53,431 bases of DNA from Lachnospiraceae bacterium (GCA_022791815.1 JAAVZU010000048.1:1-53431); one strand, 5' to 3'. Positions 1-8,789 are shown, counted from the first letter of the stretch. Program-made: numbers and translations. Notes: a model not told the origin generated them from the letters alone.

Positions 1-1
1 A

Positions 2-961
2 GAAGCCAATAGTCCTCTGATGACAGAGACAACAACGATTGAACCAACTAAGAAAGAGATGGTAAAATTTACAAAAGAGCTTGTATTAACACCAGAACCT
101 ACAAAGAATCCAGATTGTGGATATAAATTTACATTAGCAAATGAAACGGTTTATGTAAAGGAAAAAGTACAGGTTCGCACAGAAGCAAATACAAAAAATA
201 AAGATAATATCTATAAAAAGTTGGACAAAGGTGTACAGTTAAAACGAGTTGGATATCAGGAAAAATGGAGCAAAGTGGAGTTAGATGGGAATATATATTA
301 TATTGCTAGTCAATATTTATCTACAGAGAAACTTGCCAGTGGAGTAGTAGTTATTGATGCAGGTCATCAAGCGAAACAGAATTTAGAAAAAGAACCAGTG
401 GGACCAGGAGCTAGTGAAAAAAAAGCAAAGGTTTCTTCTGGAACTTCTGGAGTGGCAACAGGACTTGCAGAATATGAGCTAAACCTGCAGGTGGCAAAGA
501 AATTAAAAGAGGAACTTACCAATCGGGGCTATGAGGTTATTATGGTAAGAGAAAGTAATGATATAAATCTTAGTAACAGCGAAAGAGCAGAAGTTGCAAA
601 TCATGCAAAAGCAGATGTATTTATCCGAATTCATGCAAATGGGGATGGTAATTCCAGTGTGAATGGAGTAATGACTATTTGTCAGACAAAAAATAATCCT
701 TATAATGCCAGTTTATATGAAAAATCAAAAAAATTGTCTTCGGCTGTATTAGAAGGAATTATTGCAGAGACAGGAGCAAACAGCAAAGGTGTTTGGGAAA
801 CAGACACCATGAGTGGTATCAATTGGTGTAAGATTCCAGTTACGATTGTAGAAATGGGATATATGAGTAATCCAGAGGAAGATAAGAAAATGGCAACCAA
901 TGCATACCAGAATCAAATTGTAACAGGTATTGCAAATGGTATTGATAAAGTATTACAGTAA
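2..961 (+). CDS. N-acetylmuramoyl-L-alanine amidase (Amidase_3), 5' end outside window
   Basis: The reading frame is open from base 2, so the true start probably lies upstream; the first ATG inside the window is at 20. Numbering from that ATG, residues ~40-100 look like a bacterial SH3 wall-binding domain and ~108-313 an Amidase_3 catalytic domain. The zinc-site motif DAGHQ, the second ligand region around EYELN, the third ligand in RIHAN and the catalytic glutamate in VEMGYMSN are all visible. It should cleave the bond between N-acetylmuramic acid and the L-alanine of stem peptides, outside the membrane. Any signal peptide would be in the missing part. It ends 12 bases before the methyltransferase gene. 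The family call is firm; the cellular role (cell separation or spore-related lysis) is inference. Confidence 0.85.
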   Translation, partial: EANSPLMTETTTIEPTKKEMVKFTKELVLTPEPTKNPDCGYKFTLANETVYVKEKVQVRTEANTKNKDNIYKKLDKGVQLKRVGYQEKWSKVELDGNIYYIASQYLSTEKLASGVVVIDAGHQAKQNLEKEPVGPGASEKKAKVSSGTSGVATGLAEYELNLQVAKKLKEELTNRGYEVIMVRESNDINLSNSERAEVANHAKADVFIRIHANGDGNSSVNGVMTICQTKNNPYNASLYEKSKKLSSAVLEGIIAETGANSKGVWETDTMSGINWCKIPVTIVEMGYMSNPEEDKKMATNAYQNQIVTGIANGIDKVLQ

Positions 962-973
962 TGGAGTGAGAAG

Positions 974-2773
974 ATGATAATACAAGATTATATTAAAGAA
1001 CATAAGATTTTAGCACAGGGGGCAATGGGAACTTATTATAGTATCAAGGCACAAAGTGAAGAGGAAATGTCGGAAATAGCCAATTTTTCTAACCCTCGGA
1101 AAATCCAAGAGATTCATGAAGAATACATAGAGGCAGGAGCAAATTTGTTAATTACAAATACTTTTTCTGCTAATACTGTAAGTTTACAAAATGAGTGGGC
1201 GAATGTAAAAGAGTGTATACAAAAAGGAATTCAGATTGCAAAAGCTGCTATTTCCCATAAGAAAAAAAGTAATCAAGAGTTATTTCTTGCTGGAGATATT
1301 GGACCGATTCCAGAAAATGGGGAACGCACAAGAGAGGAAAATCTTAACGAATATAAAAAAATATGTGATATATTTATAGAAGAAAAGCTTTCAGTTATTC
1401 TTTTTGAAACTTTCTCTGAGATTTCTTATATCAAAGAACTAGCAGTTTATATCAAGGAAAAAGCTCCTGAGATTTTTTTGATAACTAATCTTTGCGTAAA
1501 TAAGAATGGTTATACTCTTGCAGGAATGAATGGAAAACGTTTGTTAGAAGAGTTAGCTGATATTAAGGAAATTGATGTTTGCGGCTTGAATTGCGGAGTA
1601 GGATCTGGGCATATTTATCAATTAGTACTTGAAATGCAAGAATTATTAAAGAAAAAATATATTATGATAGCTCCCAATGCTGGTTATCCTGAACAGTTGC
1701 AGAACCGAATGGTATTTTTAAATAATGCTGGTTATTTTGCAGAAAATATGAAAAGAATGTCTCAAATGAATTTGGCAATTTTAGGGGGATGTTGTGGAAC
1801 TACACCCAAACATATTGAACTGCTTAGAAAAGAAATGGATGATACCCCTGCTCATATAGAGAAAAACAAAACAATGGATGAATGTATTTTAAAAGAGAGG
1901 TCTATTACTGTTAAGAAAAATGTTTTTTTGGAAAAACTACGATCTGGAAAAAAAGTAGTTGCTGTGGAATTAGATCCGCCTTATGATGGCAATGACGAAA
2001 AAATTATGGAATGTGCCCACATACTAGGAAATATGAATGTGGATATGATTACTATTGCAGATTCACCTATGGGAAGAAGCCGTGTGGATTCTATTTTGAT
2101 GAGTGTGAAAATTGCAAGTGAAACAGGAATGCCTGTGATGCCTCATCTTAGTTGCCGGGATAAAAATATGATTGCTATGCGTTCTGGTATTATAGGCGGC
2201 TATGTAAATAAAATCCGCAATTTACTTTTAGTAACTGGTGATCCAGTACCAAGTGAGCAAAGAATAGCAACAACCTCTGTATTTGATTATCATTCTATTC
2301 GGCTTATGGAATTTGTGAAAGAAATGAATCAGGAACATTTTTTAGAAGATCCTATTGTATATGGCGGAGCTTTAAATTATGGCCGTGGAAAAATTGAAAA
2401 TGTAATAGCTAGGATAGAGAAGAAGATTCAAGCAGGTGCAAGTTATTTTCTTACCCAGCCCATTTATGCAAAGGAGGACATTGAGAGAATCCGTCAAATT
2501 AAGGAGTGTGTGGATACTAAGATTTTATGTGGAATTATGCCTTTGGTAAGCTACCGAAATGCAAATTTTATAAAAAACGAAATGACTGGTATCCATGTGC
2601 CTGATGAAATCGTGGAAAGATATAGACCAGATATGAGTAAAGAAGAAGCAGAATGGGTTGGAGCGAATATTGCTAGTGAAATTATAGAAAAATTATCCCC
2701 TTATGCAGATGGTTATTATTTTATGCTGCCATTTAACAGGGTAAGTTTAATGGATAAAATTGAGATTAAATAG
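974..2773 (+). CDS. bifunctional homocysteine S-methyltransferase / methylenetetrahydrofolate reductase
   Basis: Residues 1-~300 are a homocysteine S-methyltransferase domain. The zinc-binding cysteines are visible as C207 in GLNCGVGSG and C273-C274 in GGCCGT. Residues ~315-599 match the methylenetetrahydrofolate reductase TIM barrel (VAVELDPPYDG, LLVTGDPVPS, FLTQPIY). Fusions of this type resemble Bacillus YitJ and link folate one-carbon units to methionine synthesis in the cytoplasm. Length (599 residues) fits the fused family. The ATG at 974 follows a GGAGTGAGAAG purine stretch. Nothing visible upstream resembles a SAM riboswitch; the gene follows the amidase closely and may be co-transcribed. 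It is ordinary chromosomal content. Confidence 0.88.
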   Translation: MIIQDYIKEHKILAQGAMGTYYSIKAQSEEEMSEIANFSNPRKIQEIHEEYIEAGANLLITNTFSANTVSLQNEWANVKECIQKGIQIAKAAISHKKKSNQELFLAGDIGPIPENGERTREENLNEYKKICDIFIEEKLSVILFETFSEISYIKELAVYIKEKAPEIFLITNLCVNKNGYTLAGMNGKRLLEELADIKEIDVCGLNCGVGSGHIYQLVLEMQELLKKKYIMIAPNAGYPEQLQNRMVFLNNAGYFAENMKRMSQMNLAILGGCCGTTPKHIELLRKEMDDTPAHIEKNKTMDECILKERSITVKKNVFLEKLRSGKKVVAVELDPPYDGNDEKIMECAHILGNMNVDMITIADSPMGRSRVDSILMSVKIASETGMPVMPHLSCRDKNMIAMRSGIIGGYVNKIRNLLLVTGDPVPSEQRIATTSVFDYHSIRLMEFVKEMNQEHFLEDPIVYGGALNYGRGKIENVIARIEKKIQAGASYFLTQPIYAKEDIERIRQIKECVDTKILCGIMPLVSYRNANFIKNEMTGIHVPDEIVERYRPDMSKEEAEWVGANIASEIIEKLSPYADGYYFMLPFNRVSLMDKIEIK

Positions 2774-3472
2774 TGTGCAAGAGAATATTGCGTTTTTTAT
2801 AAGCTCTAGTAGCTCGAAAAGCCAATTTGATAGAGTTGATATAAAAATTAAACGGTTTGTTATGTATTTGTAATCCAAGTTGTTGTTTTATTTGCGAATA
2901 CATTTGTACAGTGAAAGTTAAATTGCTCATGTTTAAATTTTGTATGATTGTTTTATTCAAATAATATTTTAACAGTTTAAAGCAGATGTGGATAGATTAA
3001 TAATTCTCAATTATCTACACCTTATATTGCAGAACTTTGCATATTGTAGCTACAAGCCACTTTGAGTGTCACCTGTTTGCGATTATCAACAAGTGACCTA
3101 TTAAGCATGGCAAAATGGTTACTGCTTGTAAGCCTTATGCTTACATAAGACTTAATTTATGCTTAAAGCTACAAATAATCTCGACTAATTATTGTATATT
3201 GCATGGGTAGTGTCAAATGGATTATGAAAGTTTGGCTTTCTTTACTTTAGGTTGAACGATTCTGTTTTATTTATGGAAACTCCGTCAAGGCTGAGTTTAA
3301 CAGACTTTCCAGCTTAACCTTGACTGGGTCTTCGATGTTAAATTTTGGTCGTCTAAGCCAAAGAAAGGAGAGGCAAAGGATTTAAATCTCTGATACCATT
3401 GGATTTACTGAAGTGATCAGATTTTAAATGTAAAGAGTTGATACTACCTTCACATGGAGAGGAGTATAGAAT
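2774..3472. other. gene-free stretch before rlmD with small hairpins
   Basis: No convincing coding region lies here on either strand; short frames lack ribosome sites. Two modest inverted repeats are visible: around 3129-3156 (TAAGCCTTATG against CATAAGACTTA, one mismatch), and a 7-bp perfect pair GTCAAGG at 3284-3290 with CCTTGAC at 3318-3324. Neither has a T-tract. The last ~150 bases must hold the rlmD promoter and leader, but I cannot point to a clear -35/-10 pair. A decayed insertion sequence is possible but not shown. Confidence 0.4.
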
Positions 3473-4876
3473 ATGAAAAAAGGACAAATTTATGAAGGAA
3501 TTGTAACAGATGTGGAGTTTCCTAATAAAGGAATAATACAGGTGGAGGAAACTTTGGCGGACGGAAAGAAAAAAATACAAAAAGTTATAGTAAAGAATGG
3601 AATTAGTGGACAAAGACTTAGATTTTCGATTAACAAAGCAAGAAAAGGAAAATTTGAGGGCCGTATTTTGGAGTGTTTGGAAAAATCTTCATTGGAAACC
3701 AGAGATAATGTATGTAAATCTTTTGGGTCTTGTGGAGGATGTAGTTACCAGACTCTTCCTTACCAGACACAGCTTGAATTAAAGGAAAAACAGGTAAAAA
3801 AATTGTTAGGTGAAGTATGTGATTTAAGTGTATTTGAAGGGATTGTTGGCAGTCCAAGTGAATGGAATTACCGTAACAAGATGGAATTTACATTTGGTGA
3901 TGAATATAAGGACGGACCTCTTGCATTAGGTATGCATAAAAAAGGAAGTTTTCATGATATTGTGACAACAGATTGCTGCCAGATTGTGCATGAAGATTAC
4001 AACAAGATATTGAGTTGTATTCTGCATTATTTTACGAAATTGGGAACATCTTTTTATCATAGAATGTCTCATAAAGGTGTGTTAAGGCATGTTCTTGTCC
4101 GCCGTGCGGTAAAAACAGGTGAGCTTTTAGTCAGTATTGTAACCACAACGCAAGAGCTAGTGGACGTAGAAGGCTTGGTACAGCCACTTTTGGATTTATC
4201 TTTAGAGGGAAAGATAGTAGGAATTTTACATATAAAAAATGATAGCTTGGCAGATATTGTGCAAAGTGATGAGACAAGAGTTCTATATGGACAAGAACAT
4301 TTCTTTGAGGAGTTACTTGGCTTAAAATTTAAAATTTCCACATTTTCATTTTTCCAAACCAATTCACTTGGGGCAGAAGTTCTTTATAAAACAGTAAGGG
4401 AATTTATAGAAAGCAGCAGCAAAAGTGCCATCGAGGGAAAAGTTGTCTTTGATTTATATAGTGGAACTGGTACCATAGCCCAGATGCTGGCACCAGTTGC
4501 CAAAAAGGTAATTGGAGTGGAAATTGTAGAAGAGGCAGTGAATGCTGCCAAAGAGAATGCCAGACTGAATGGCTTAACAAATTGCGAATTTATTGCAGGG
4601 GATGTATTGAAGGTTATTGATAATATCAAAGAAAAACCGGATATGATTGTACTTGACCCGCCACGGGATGGCCTCCACCCAAAGGCGTTGAAAAAAATTG
4701 TTGATTATGGTGTGGAACAACTAGTCTATATTTCTTGTAAACCAACTAGCCTTGCAAGAGATTTGGAAGTGTTTAGAGAGTGCGGTTATGAGGTGAAAAG
4801 AGTGAAATGCGTGGATATGTTTCCACAGACGGTGCATGTGGAGACTGTAGTGTTGCTACAAAGAAGGGATATGTAG
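3473..4876 (+). CDS. rlmD: 23S rRNA (uracil-5-)-methyltransferase RlmD/RlmCD family; ICE docking gene
   Basis: Makes 5-methyluridine in 23S rRNA using S-adenosylmethionine. An N-terminal TRAM (OB-fold) domain covers residues ~1-60. An iron-sulfur type cysteine set follows: C81, C87 and C90 in CKSFGSCGGC. The Rossmann methyltransferase part shows DLYSGTG, the LDPPRDG motif and the catalytic cysteine C422 in YISCKP. Length (467 residues) is normal and the C-terminus (HVETVVLLQRRDM) still reads as a normal family end, so the gene seems intact. The start at 3473 is preceded by GAGAGGAG. In Gram-positives one enzyme often handles both U747 and U1939 (RlmCD); which target applies here cannot be told. 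The 3' end of this gene is a recognised ICE integration site, and ICE genes start right after it. Confidence 0.9.
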   Translation: MKKGQIYEGIVTDVEFPNKGIIQVEETLADGKKKIQKVIVKNGISGQRLRFSINKARKGKFEGRILECLEKSSLETRDNVCKSFGSCGGCSYQTLPYQTQLELKEKQVKKLLGEVCDLSVFEGIVGSPSEWNYRNKMEFTFGDEYKDGPLALGMHKKGSFHDIVTTDCCQIVHEDYNKILSCILHYFTKLGTSFYHRMSHKGVLRHVLVRRAVKTGELLVSIVTTTQELVDVEGLVQPLLDLSLEGKIVGILHIKNDSLADIVQSDETRVLYGQEHFFEELLGLKFKISTFSFFQTNSLGAEVLYKTVREFIESSSKSAIEGKVVFDLYSGTGTIAQMLAPVAKKVIGVEIVEEAVNAAKENARLNGLTNCEFIAGDVLKVIDNIKEKPDMIVLDPPRDGLHPKALKKIVDYGVEQLVYISCKPTSLARDLEVFRECGYEVKRVKCVDMFPQTVHVETVVLLQRRDM

Positions 4877-5057
4877 AAATCCTTGAATTTACGCACTTTG
4901 TAGAGTTTTTTAGTTTCAATTACGTTGGTGAAAATCATAAGGAAAAAGAGCTTGTGAGACAAGTAACTGTAGTTGTGGCGTTAGACCTCGATAGTGGGAA
5001 CACAAAAAATCCTGAAGATGAAAGTGAATAGAGGACTATCAAATATTGATAGATTAT
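4835..5057. other. probable left junction of the ICE (attL area)
   Basis: Chromosomal-type sequence stops and ICE genes begin within this interval. The conserved rlmD codons for HVETV (4835-4849) are my best guess for the recombination core, since rlmD-targeting ICEs usually recreate the gene's 3' end. The bases from 4877 to 5057 encode nothing I recognise; a frame running across them (about 4807-5031) is unlike any family. The right end of the element is outside the window, so no matching direct repeat could be looked for. Boundaries are approximate. Confidence 0.4.
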
Positions 5058-5090
5058 AGGGATACTTGAATGAGAGTGTCCCTATTTTTT
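5058..5090 (+). terminator. Rho-independent terminator after rlmD
   Basis: AGGGATACT (5058-5066) pairs with AGTGTCCCT (5075-5083), nine base pairs with one G-U, an 8-base loop, followed by T residues at 5085-5090. It would stop rlmD transcripts before the ICE genes. Confidence 0.8.
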
Positions 5091-5096
5091 ATATTA

Positions 5097-5123
5097 GGGC
5101 ATTCCATAAGGAATGTTCTTTTT
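5097..5123 (+). terminator. second terminator-like hairpin at the ICE left end
   Basis: GGGCATTCC (5097-5105), ATAA loop, GGAATGTTC (5110-5118), then T-rich sequence. Stem of nine pairs with two G-U. With the preceding terminator it forms a double block between host gene and element; it could also act as an attenuator in the leader of the first ICE gene. Confidence 0.55.
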
Positions 5124-5150
5124 ATTTAAATAAAAAAGGAGGTCATAACA

Positions 5151-5612
5151 ATGACAAACACAGCGATAAGTGCAAAGGTTGAGAACAAAACTCACACAGT
5201 AACTTTTAAAAACAGAGAACACGAGAAATTTTATTTAGAGTATTTAAAACAATGCAGATATCAGGATGTATATCACAAAGCATTGGTTTACTGCCTTGGA
5301 ATTGATGAAGATACAAGAAAGCATGTCATATCAATTTACGATTTCAAAACAGGATGTGTAAAAACCAAATGCCTGCATGAAGGCTGGATTACCAGCGGAA
5401 GTGCAAAAATAATCAGAATGGCATTTAACCTTTATAACAATGGCACACCGAGCGTATCAGATTATAAAAATTCAGATGAGCAGTTAAGAGAATGTCAGAA
5501 TTATACGGTAGAAGACTTATTCTGTTGCAGTTACGCAAGATACTTTTGGGAAGCAGTCAAAATAAGATATCCGGAATATTGTTTCTATCGGGATTGGGAG
5601 GATTTATGCTGA
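5151..5612 (+). CDS. conserved ICE protein, DUF6075-like
   Basis: A 153-residue soluble protein with many aromatic and cysteine residues and no membrane segment. I associate this kind of sequence (YRDWEDLC end, HEGWITSGS in the middle) with DUF6075, a family found at the left end of Tn1549-type ICEs; no function is known to me. The ATG at 5151 follows an excellent AAAGGAGG site at 5136-5142. It overlaps the next gene's start by 7 bases, so the two are translationally coupled, and the ParA gene follows. Position suggests a role in early ICE expression or maintenance, but that is inference only. Confidence 0.65.
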   Translation: MTNTAISAKVENKTHTVTFKNREHEKFYLEYLKQCRYQDVYHKALVYCLGIDEDTRKHVISIYDFKTGCVKTKCLHEGWITSGSAKIIRMAFNLYNNGTPSVSDYKNSDEQLRECQNYTVEDLFCCSYARYFWEAVKIRYPEYCFYRDWEDLC

Positions 5613-5773
5613 AAATAAGATTACAGGGAACAACAAATGATTTGAAATGGTTCAGAAAACTGCTTGAAAGAGATCGGAGAATCCAAGTATTGTCCATTTC
5701 CGATGCTTATACAAACAAAGGAACCAATAAATATTATCGTGTTTATGCAGAAGTAAGAAAAAATAAAAAATAA
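5606..5773 (+). CDS. small DUF3970-like protein
   Basis: 55 residues starting at the ATG at 5606, which has GGGAGG at 5596-5601 just upstream; the longer frame from 5492 has no such site and overlaps the previous gene heavily. The sequence pattern (basic beta strand MLKIRLQG, then a helix ending WFRKLLE, then VLSISDAY and YYRVYAEV strands) resembles DUF3970, short alpha/beta proteins of mobile elements in Firmicutes. Function unknown. It sits between the DUF6075-like gene and parA in what looks like one operon. Confidence 0.65.
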   Translation: MLKIRLQGTTNDLKWFRKLLERDRRIQVLSISDAYTNKGTNKYYRVYAEVRKNKK

Positions 5774-5788
5774 TCAGGAGGAAAAGTT

Positions 5789-6571
5789 ATGTGTAGAGTA
5801 ATCGCAATCGCAAATCAAAAAGGCGGGGTAGGAAAAACCACCACAACAGGAAACTTAGGAATCGGGCTTGCAAAACAAGGAAAAAGGGTACTTTTAGTTG
5901 ATGCCGATGCACAGGGAAGCCTTACTGCAAGTCTTGGGTATACAGAGCCGGATGGTCTGGAAATCACACTTGCAACCATTATGGGAAGTTTAATCAATGA
6001 CGAGGAAATAGAGCCTACAGATGGCATTCTGCACCATGAGGAGGGAATAGACCTAATGCCGGGAAACATTGAGCTTTCCGGTCTGGAGGTTTCCCTTGTA
6101 AATGTCATGATGCGTGAGCGTATCATGCAGGGGTACATAAGCAGGGTAAGGGAATATTACGATTATATACTAATTGATTGTATGCCTTCCCTCGGCATGA
6201 TAACCATAAATGCCTTTACCTGTGCAGACAGCATACTGATACCCGTACAGGCGGCATATCTGCCCGTCAAAGGATTACAGCAGCTTATCAGGACAATCGG
6301 CAAGGTAAAACGTCAAATTAACCCACTGCTGGAAATCGAGGGCATACTGCTGACAATGGTAGATAACAGGACAAACTATGCAAAAGACATCATTACCATG
6401 TTGAAAGAAGCATACGGAAGCAGGGTAAGGATATTTGAAAGCAGTATTCCAATATCAGTAAGGGCTGCGGAAATATCGGCAGAAGGAATCAGCATCTATA
6501 AGCATGATCCCAAGGGAAAAGTATCATCTGCCTACCAGGTATTGACAGAGGAGGTGCTTGCAGATGAGTAA
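5789..6571 (+). CDS. parA: ParA/Soj-type partition ATPase
   Basis: 260 residues with the deviant Walker A of ParA/MinD proteins, KGGVGKTT (K11-T18), followed by the A' box around LLVDADAQGS and the Walker B-type strand YILIDCMPSLG. Such ATPases form dynamic dimers on the nucleoid and position a ParB-centromere complex; in ICEs they stabilise the excised circular form. ATG at 5789 with AGGAGG at 5775-5780. The stop overlaps the parB start by 8 bases. A DNA centromere for this pair is not known; the dispersed 25-bp dyads further down are a candidate. Confidence 0.93.
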   Translation: MCRVIAIANQKGGVGKTTTTGNLGIGLAKQGKRVLLVDADAQGSLTASLGYTEPDGLEITLATIMGSLINDEEIEPTDGILHHEEGIDLMPGNIELSGLEVSLVNVMMRERIMQGYISRVREYYDYILIDCMPSLGMITINAFTCADSILIPVQAAYLPVKGLQQLIRTIGKVKRQINPLLEIEGILLTMVDNRTNYAKDIITMLKEAYGSRVRIFESSIPISVRAAEISAEGISIYKHDPKGKVSSAYQVLTEEVLADE

Positions 6572-7469
6572 TGCCACAAAGACAAAAAGTGCAGCAAAAA
6601 TAAAGCTGGACAGCTTCGATGATTTATTCGGAAACAGCACCACACAGGAGAACTTGGCAGAGCAGATAATAAACGTTCCCCTTACAGAACTGCATACCTT
6701 CAAAGACCACCCTTTCCGGGTGGCAGATGATGAAAAAATGGAAGAAACAACAGAAAGCATCCGCCAGTACGGGGTACTGGTTCCGGGCATAGCAAGACCA
6801 AGGGCAGGAGGGGGCTATGAAATCATAGCCGGACACCGCCGGAAAAGAGGTTCCGAGCTTGCAGGCAGAGCAGAAATGCCCGTTATTGTCCGCAGTTATA
6901 CCGATGACGAAGCCACAATCATAATGGTGGATTCCAATATACAGAGAGAAGACATCCTGCCAAGCGAAAAAGCAAAAGCCTACAGGATGAAATACGAAGC
7001 AATGAAGCATCAGGGGAAAAAGTCAGGAAAGAATACCTTAGAGGAAGTAGGAGAAGCAGCCGGAGAAAATGCAAAAAAGGTACAGAGGTATATCTGGCTG
7101 TCAAGGCTTTCCGAAGAACTCCTTGCAATGGTAGACCATAAAAAAATAGGTTTCTCACCGGGGGTAGACCTATCCTTTCTGCCGGAAGAAGCACAGCAGT
7201 GGGTACAGGTTATTTTGGAGGAACAGGGCTGTACAATCAGCACCACACAATCAGCAAAAATAAAGGAATATGGCAAAAGCGGGGAACTTACCCCTGCAAT
7301 GGTGAGGTTAATCCTCACAGAAGAAAAAACAAAAGAACGCAGGGTAACACTAAAAACAGACAAAATCAGCCGATATTTTGAAGAAAAATACAGCAGTGAA
7401 GAAATCGAGGACATCATCATTCAGCTATTAGAAGAATGGAGTGCTAAAAACAACACAAAAAAGCAGTAA
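6564..7469 (+). CDS. parB: ParB-family partition / DNA-binding protein
   Basis: 301 residues from the ATG at 6564, chosen over an in-frame TTG two codons earlier because GAGGAGGTG lies at 6548-6556. The N-terminal ParB/Srx-like nuclease-fold domain shows RPRAGGGYEIIAGHRRKRG (the GHRR box of CTP-binding ParBs) near residue 85-100. DNSNIQRE-like (DSNIQRE) and the helix-turn-helix region of ParB (~140-180) follow. It should bind a centromere site and spread using CTP, working with the ParA encoded just upstream. The C-terminal ~90 residues are charged and probably mediate dimerisation. It is the middle gene of parA-parB-repA. Confidence 0.9.
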   Translation: MSNATKTKSAAKIKLDSFDDLFGNSTTQENLAEQIINVPLTELHTFKDHPFRVADDEKMEETTESIRQYGVLVPGIARPRAGGGYEIIAGHRRKRGSELAGRAEMPVIVRSYTDDEATIIMVDSNIQREDILPSEKAKAYRMKYEAMKHQGKKSGKNTLEEVGEAAGENAKKVQRYIWLSRLSEELLAMVDHKKIGFSPGVDLSFLPEEAQQWVQVILEEQGCTISTTQSAKIKEYGKSGELTPAMVRLILTEEKTKERRVTLKTDKISRYFEEKYSSEEIEDIIIQLLEEWSAKNNTKKQ

Positions 7470-7484
7470 AAGGAGGTGCCAAAA

Positions 7485-8639
7485 ATGGATGGCGGGTTGA
7501 AATTTGATTATTATTATGGAATAGAAGCAGAGCAGTTCTCCTTTTACAGAGTGCCAAGGCTGCTGATAAAAGACGTGCGTTTCAAAGGGTTATCCAGCGA
7601 TGCGAAACTCCTTTACGGTTTAATGCTTGACAGGATGGCATTATCCATGAAAAACGGGTGGTTTGACGAAGAAAACAGGGCATATATCCATTATACGATA
7701 GAAAATGTCATGGAAGATTTGGGATGTGCCAGAGCTACCTGTGTAAAGGTGCTTGCAGAACTTGACAGTAAAAAAGGCATTGGTCTGATTGAAAAGAAAA
7801 GGCAGGGACTTGGGAAGCCGGATATCATCTATGTAAAAAATTTTGTAGTGGCAGAGCAGGATACAGCCAGTCAGGATAAAGAGGAAGAGCAGGAAAATAT
7901 AGACAGTTCTACAGAAGTTCAAAAACTGAACTTCAGGAAATTCAAAAAGCAGACTTCCGAAAGTCCAGAAAATGAAATTCCGGAGATTCAAAGACCGGAT
8001 TCCCAGAAATTCAATAATAATACTTGCAGAGGTTCAAAATCTGAACTTCAAGAAATTCAAAAAACAGACTTCCAGAGATTCAAAAAACAGACTTTTGGAA
8101 GTTCAGAAAATGAACTTGCAGAAGTTCAAAAACCAAACCCTAATTATAACAATATAAACTATACTGATAATAGCTATACCAATCCTATCTATCCATCTTC
8201 AGATAAACAGGAAAAAGAAGAGAAGCAGAAAACAGGGGAGATGGATAGGATGGATGATACAGAAACCTACATACAAATCATTCGGAAAAACATTGATTAC
8301 GAACACCATATGAAGTATAATGAATGGCAGGACAAGGCATTGTATGATGAACTGTATGAGCTTATCTGTGAGATTGTATGCGTGAAAAGAAAGACAGTCA
8401 AGGTAAACGGGGAAGATTACCCTTATGAGCTGGTAAAAGCAAAGTTTTTAAAATTAAACAGCTCACACCTTCAGTATGTCATAGATTCCATGCAGAACAC
8501 CACAACAAAGATCGGCAATATCAGGGCATACATGGTGACAGCACTGTACAATGCACCCAATACCATGAACCACTATTACCAGCAGGAGGTTCAGCATGAC
8601 ATGTATGGAGGTGGATGGATTGAAAAGGGTATTGGTTAA
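7485..8639 (+). CDS. repA: RepA_N-family replication initiator with DUF6017 C-terminus
   Basis: 384 residues from the ATG at 7485 (AAGGAGG at 7470-7476). Residues ~1-125 match RepA_N, the winged-helix DNA-binding part of initiators from low-GC Gram-positive plasmids (FYRVPRLLIKDVRFKGLS, LLYGLMLDRM). Residues ~250-384 match the DUF6017 end that goes with ICE versions. Between them lies a hydrophilic linker built of 23-residue repeats (EVQKLNF..., EIQRPDS..., EIQKTDF..., EVQKPN) encoded by ten 23-bp DNA repeats. In RepA_N plasmids such as pSK1 and pSK41 the initiator binds repeats inside its own gene, so this protein likely binds here and drives replication of the excised circle. A terminator follows at 8759. 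Confidence 0.88.
   Translation: MDGGLKFDYYYGIEAEQFSFYRVPRLLIKDVRFKGLSSDAKLLYGLMLDRMALSMKNGWFDEENRAYIHYTIENVMEDLGCARATCVKVLAELDSKKGIGLIEKKRQGLGKPDIIYVKNFVVAEQDTASQDKEEEQENIDSSTEVQKLNFRKFKKQTSESPENEIPEIQRPDSQKFNNNTCRGSKSELQEIQKTDFQRFKKQTFGSSENELAEVQKPNPNYNNINYTDNSYTNPIYPSSDKQEKEEKQKTGEMDRMDDTETYIQIIRKNIDYEHHMKYNEWQDKALYDELYELICEIVCVKRKTVKVNGEDYPYELVKAKFLKLNSSHLQYVIDSMQNTTTKIGNIRAYMVTALYNAPNTMNHYYQQEVQHDMYGGGWIEKGIG
7914..8143. repeat. ten 23-bp iterons inside repA, candidate replication origin
   Basis: Units start at 7914, 7937, 7960, 7983, 8006, 8029, 8052, 8075, 8098 and 8121, an exact 23-base step. Each starts with a version of GAARTTCAAAAA and most end with ACTTC or close to it. Units 1, 6 and 9 carry the dyad GAAGTTCA-N5-TGAACTTC (1 perfect; 6 and 9 one base off). 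Because 23 is not a multiple of three, consecutive units are read in different frames, so it is the DNA that is conserved, not a peptide. The next 70 bases (about 8139-8205) are very AT-rich and would suit strand opening. Confidence 0.85.
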
Positions 8640-8701
8640 GGCTGTATTGTGCTAATCATAAAAATAGGCGGCATTGGAATTGAATTCATAAATTGTAGGT
8701 C

Positions 8702-8726
8702 ACTTTTAGACAAAATGTCCAGAAGT
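8702..8726. repeat. 25-bp dyad, copy 1
   Basis: ACTTTTAGACA, AAA, TGTCCAGAAGT: two 11-base arms around a 3-base centre. First of seven copies; lies between repA and the Gabija pair. Confidence 0.8.
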
Positions 8727-8758
8727 ATAAATGAATTGTAAATATTGTTTTCAGTTTG

Positions 8759-8789
8759 AAGAGCAGTTGAATTAAAAGGCTGCTCTTTT
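8759..8789 (+). terminator. terminator after the parA-parB-repA operon
   Basis: AAGAGCAG (8759-8766) pairs with CTGCTCTT (8780-8787), 13-base loop, T-run after. Separates the maintenance operon from the Gabija island. Confidence 0.7.

Noticed and set aside
2766-2960. 64-codon minus-strand frame after the methionine gene, possible transposase relic
   Set aside because: TTG start without ribosome site and no transposase motif that I can defend.
4807-5031. 74-codon frame running from inside rlmD past its end
   Set aside because: Overlaps the conserved rlmD 3' end in another frame, no ribosome site, no recognisable motifs; better seen as junction sequence.
7914-8143. CRISPR array
   Set aside because: The 23-bp repeats are contiguous with no spacers and lie inside a coding region; they are iterons. 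No CRISPR repeat-spacer pattern or cas gene was seen anywhere in the window.
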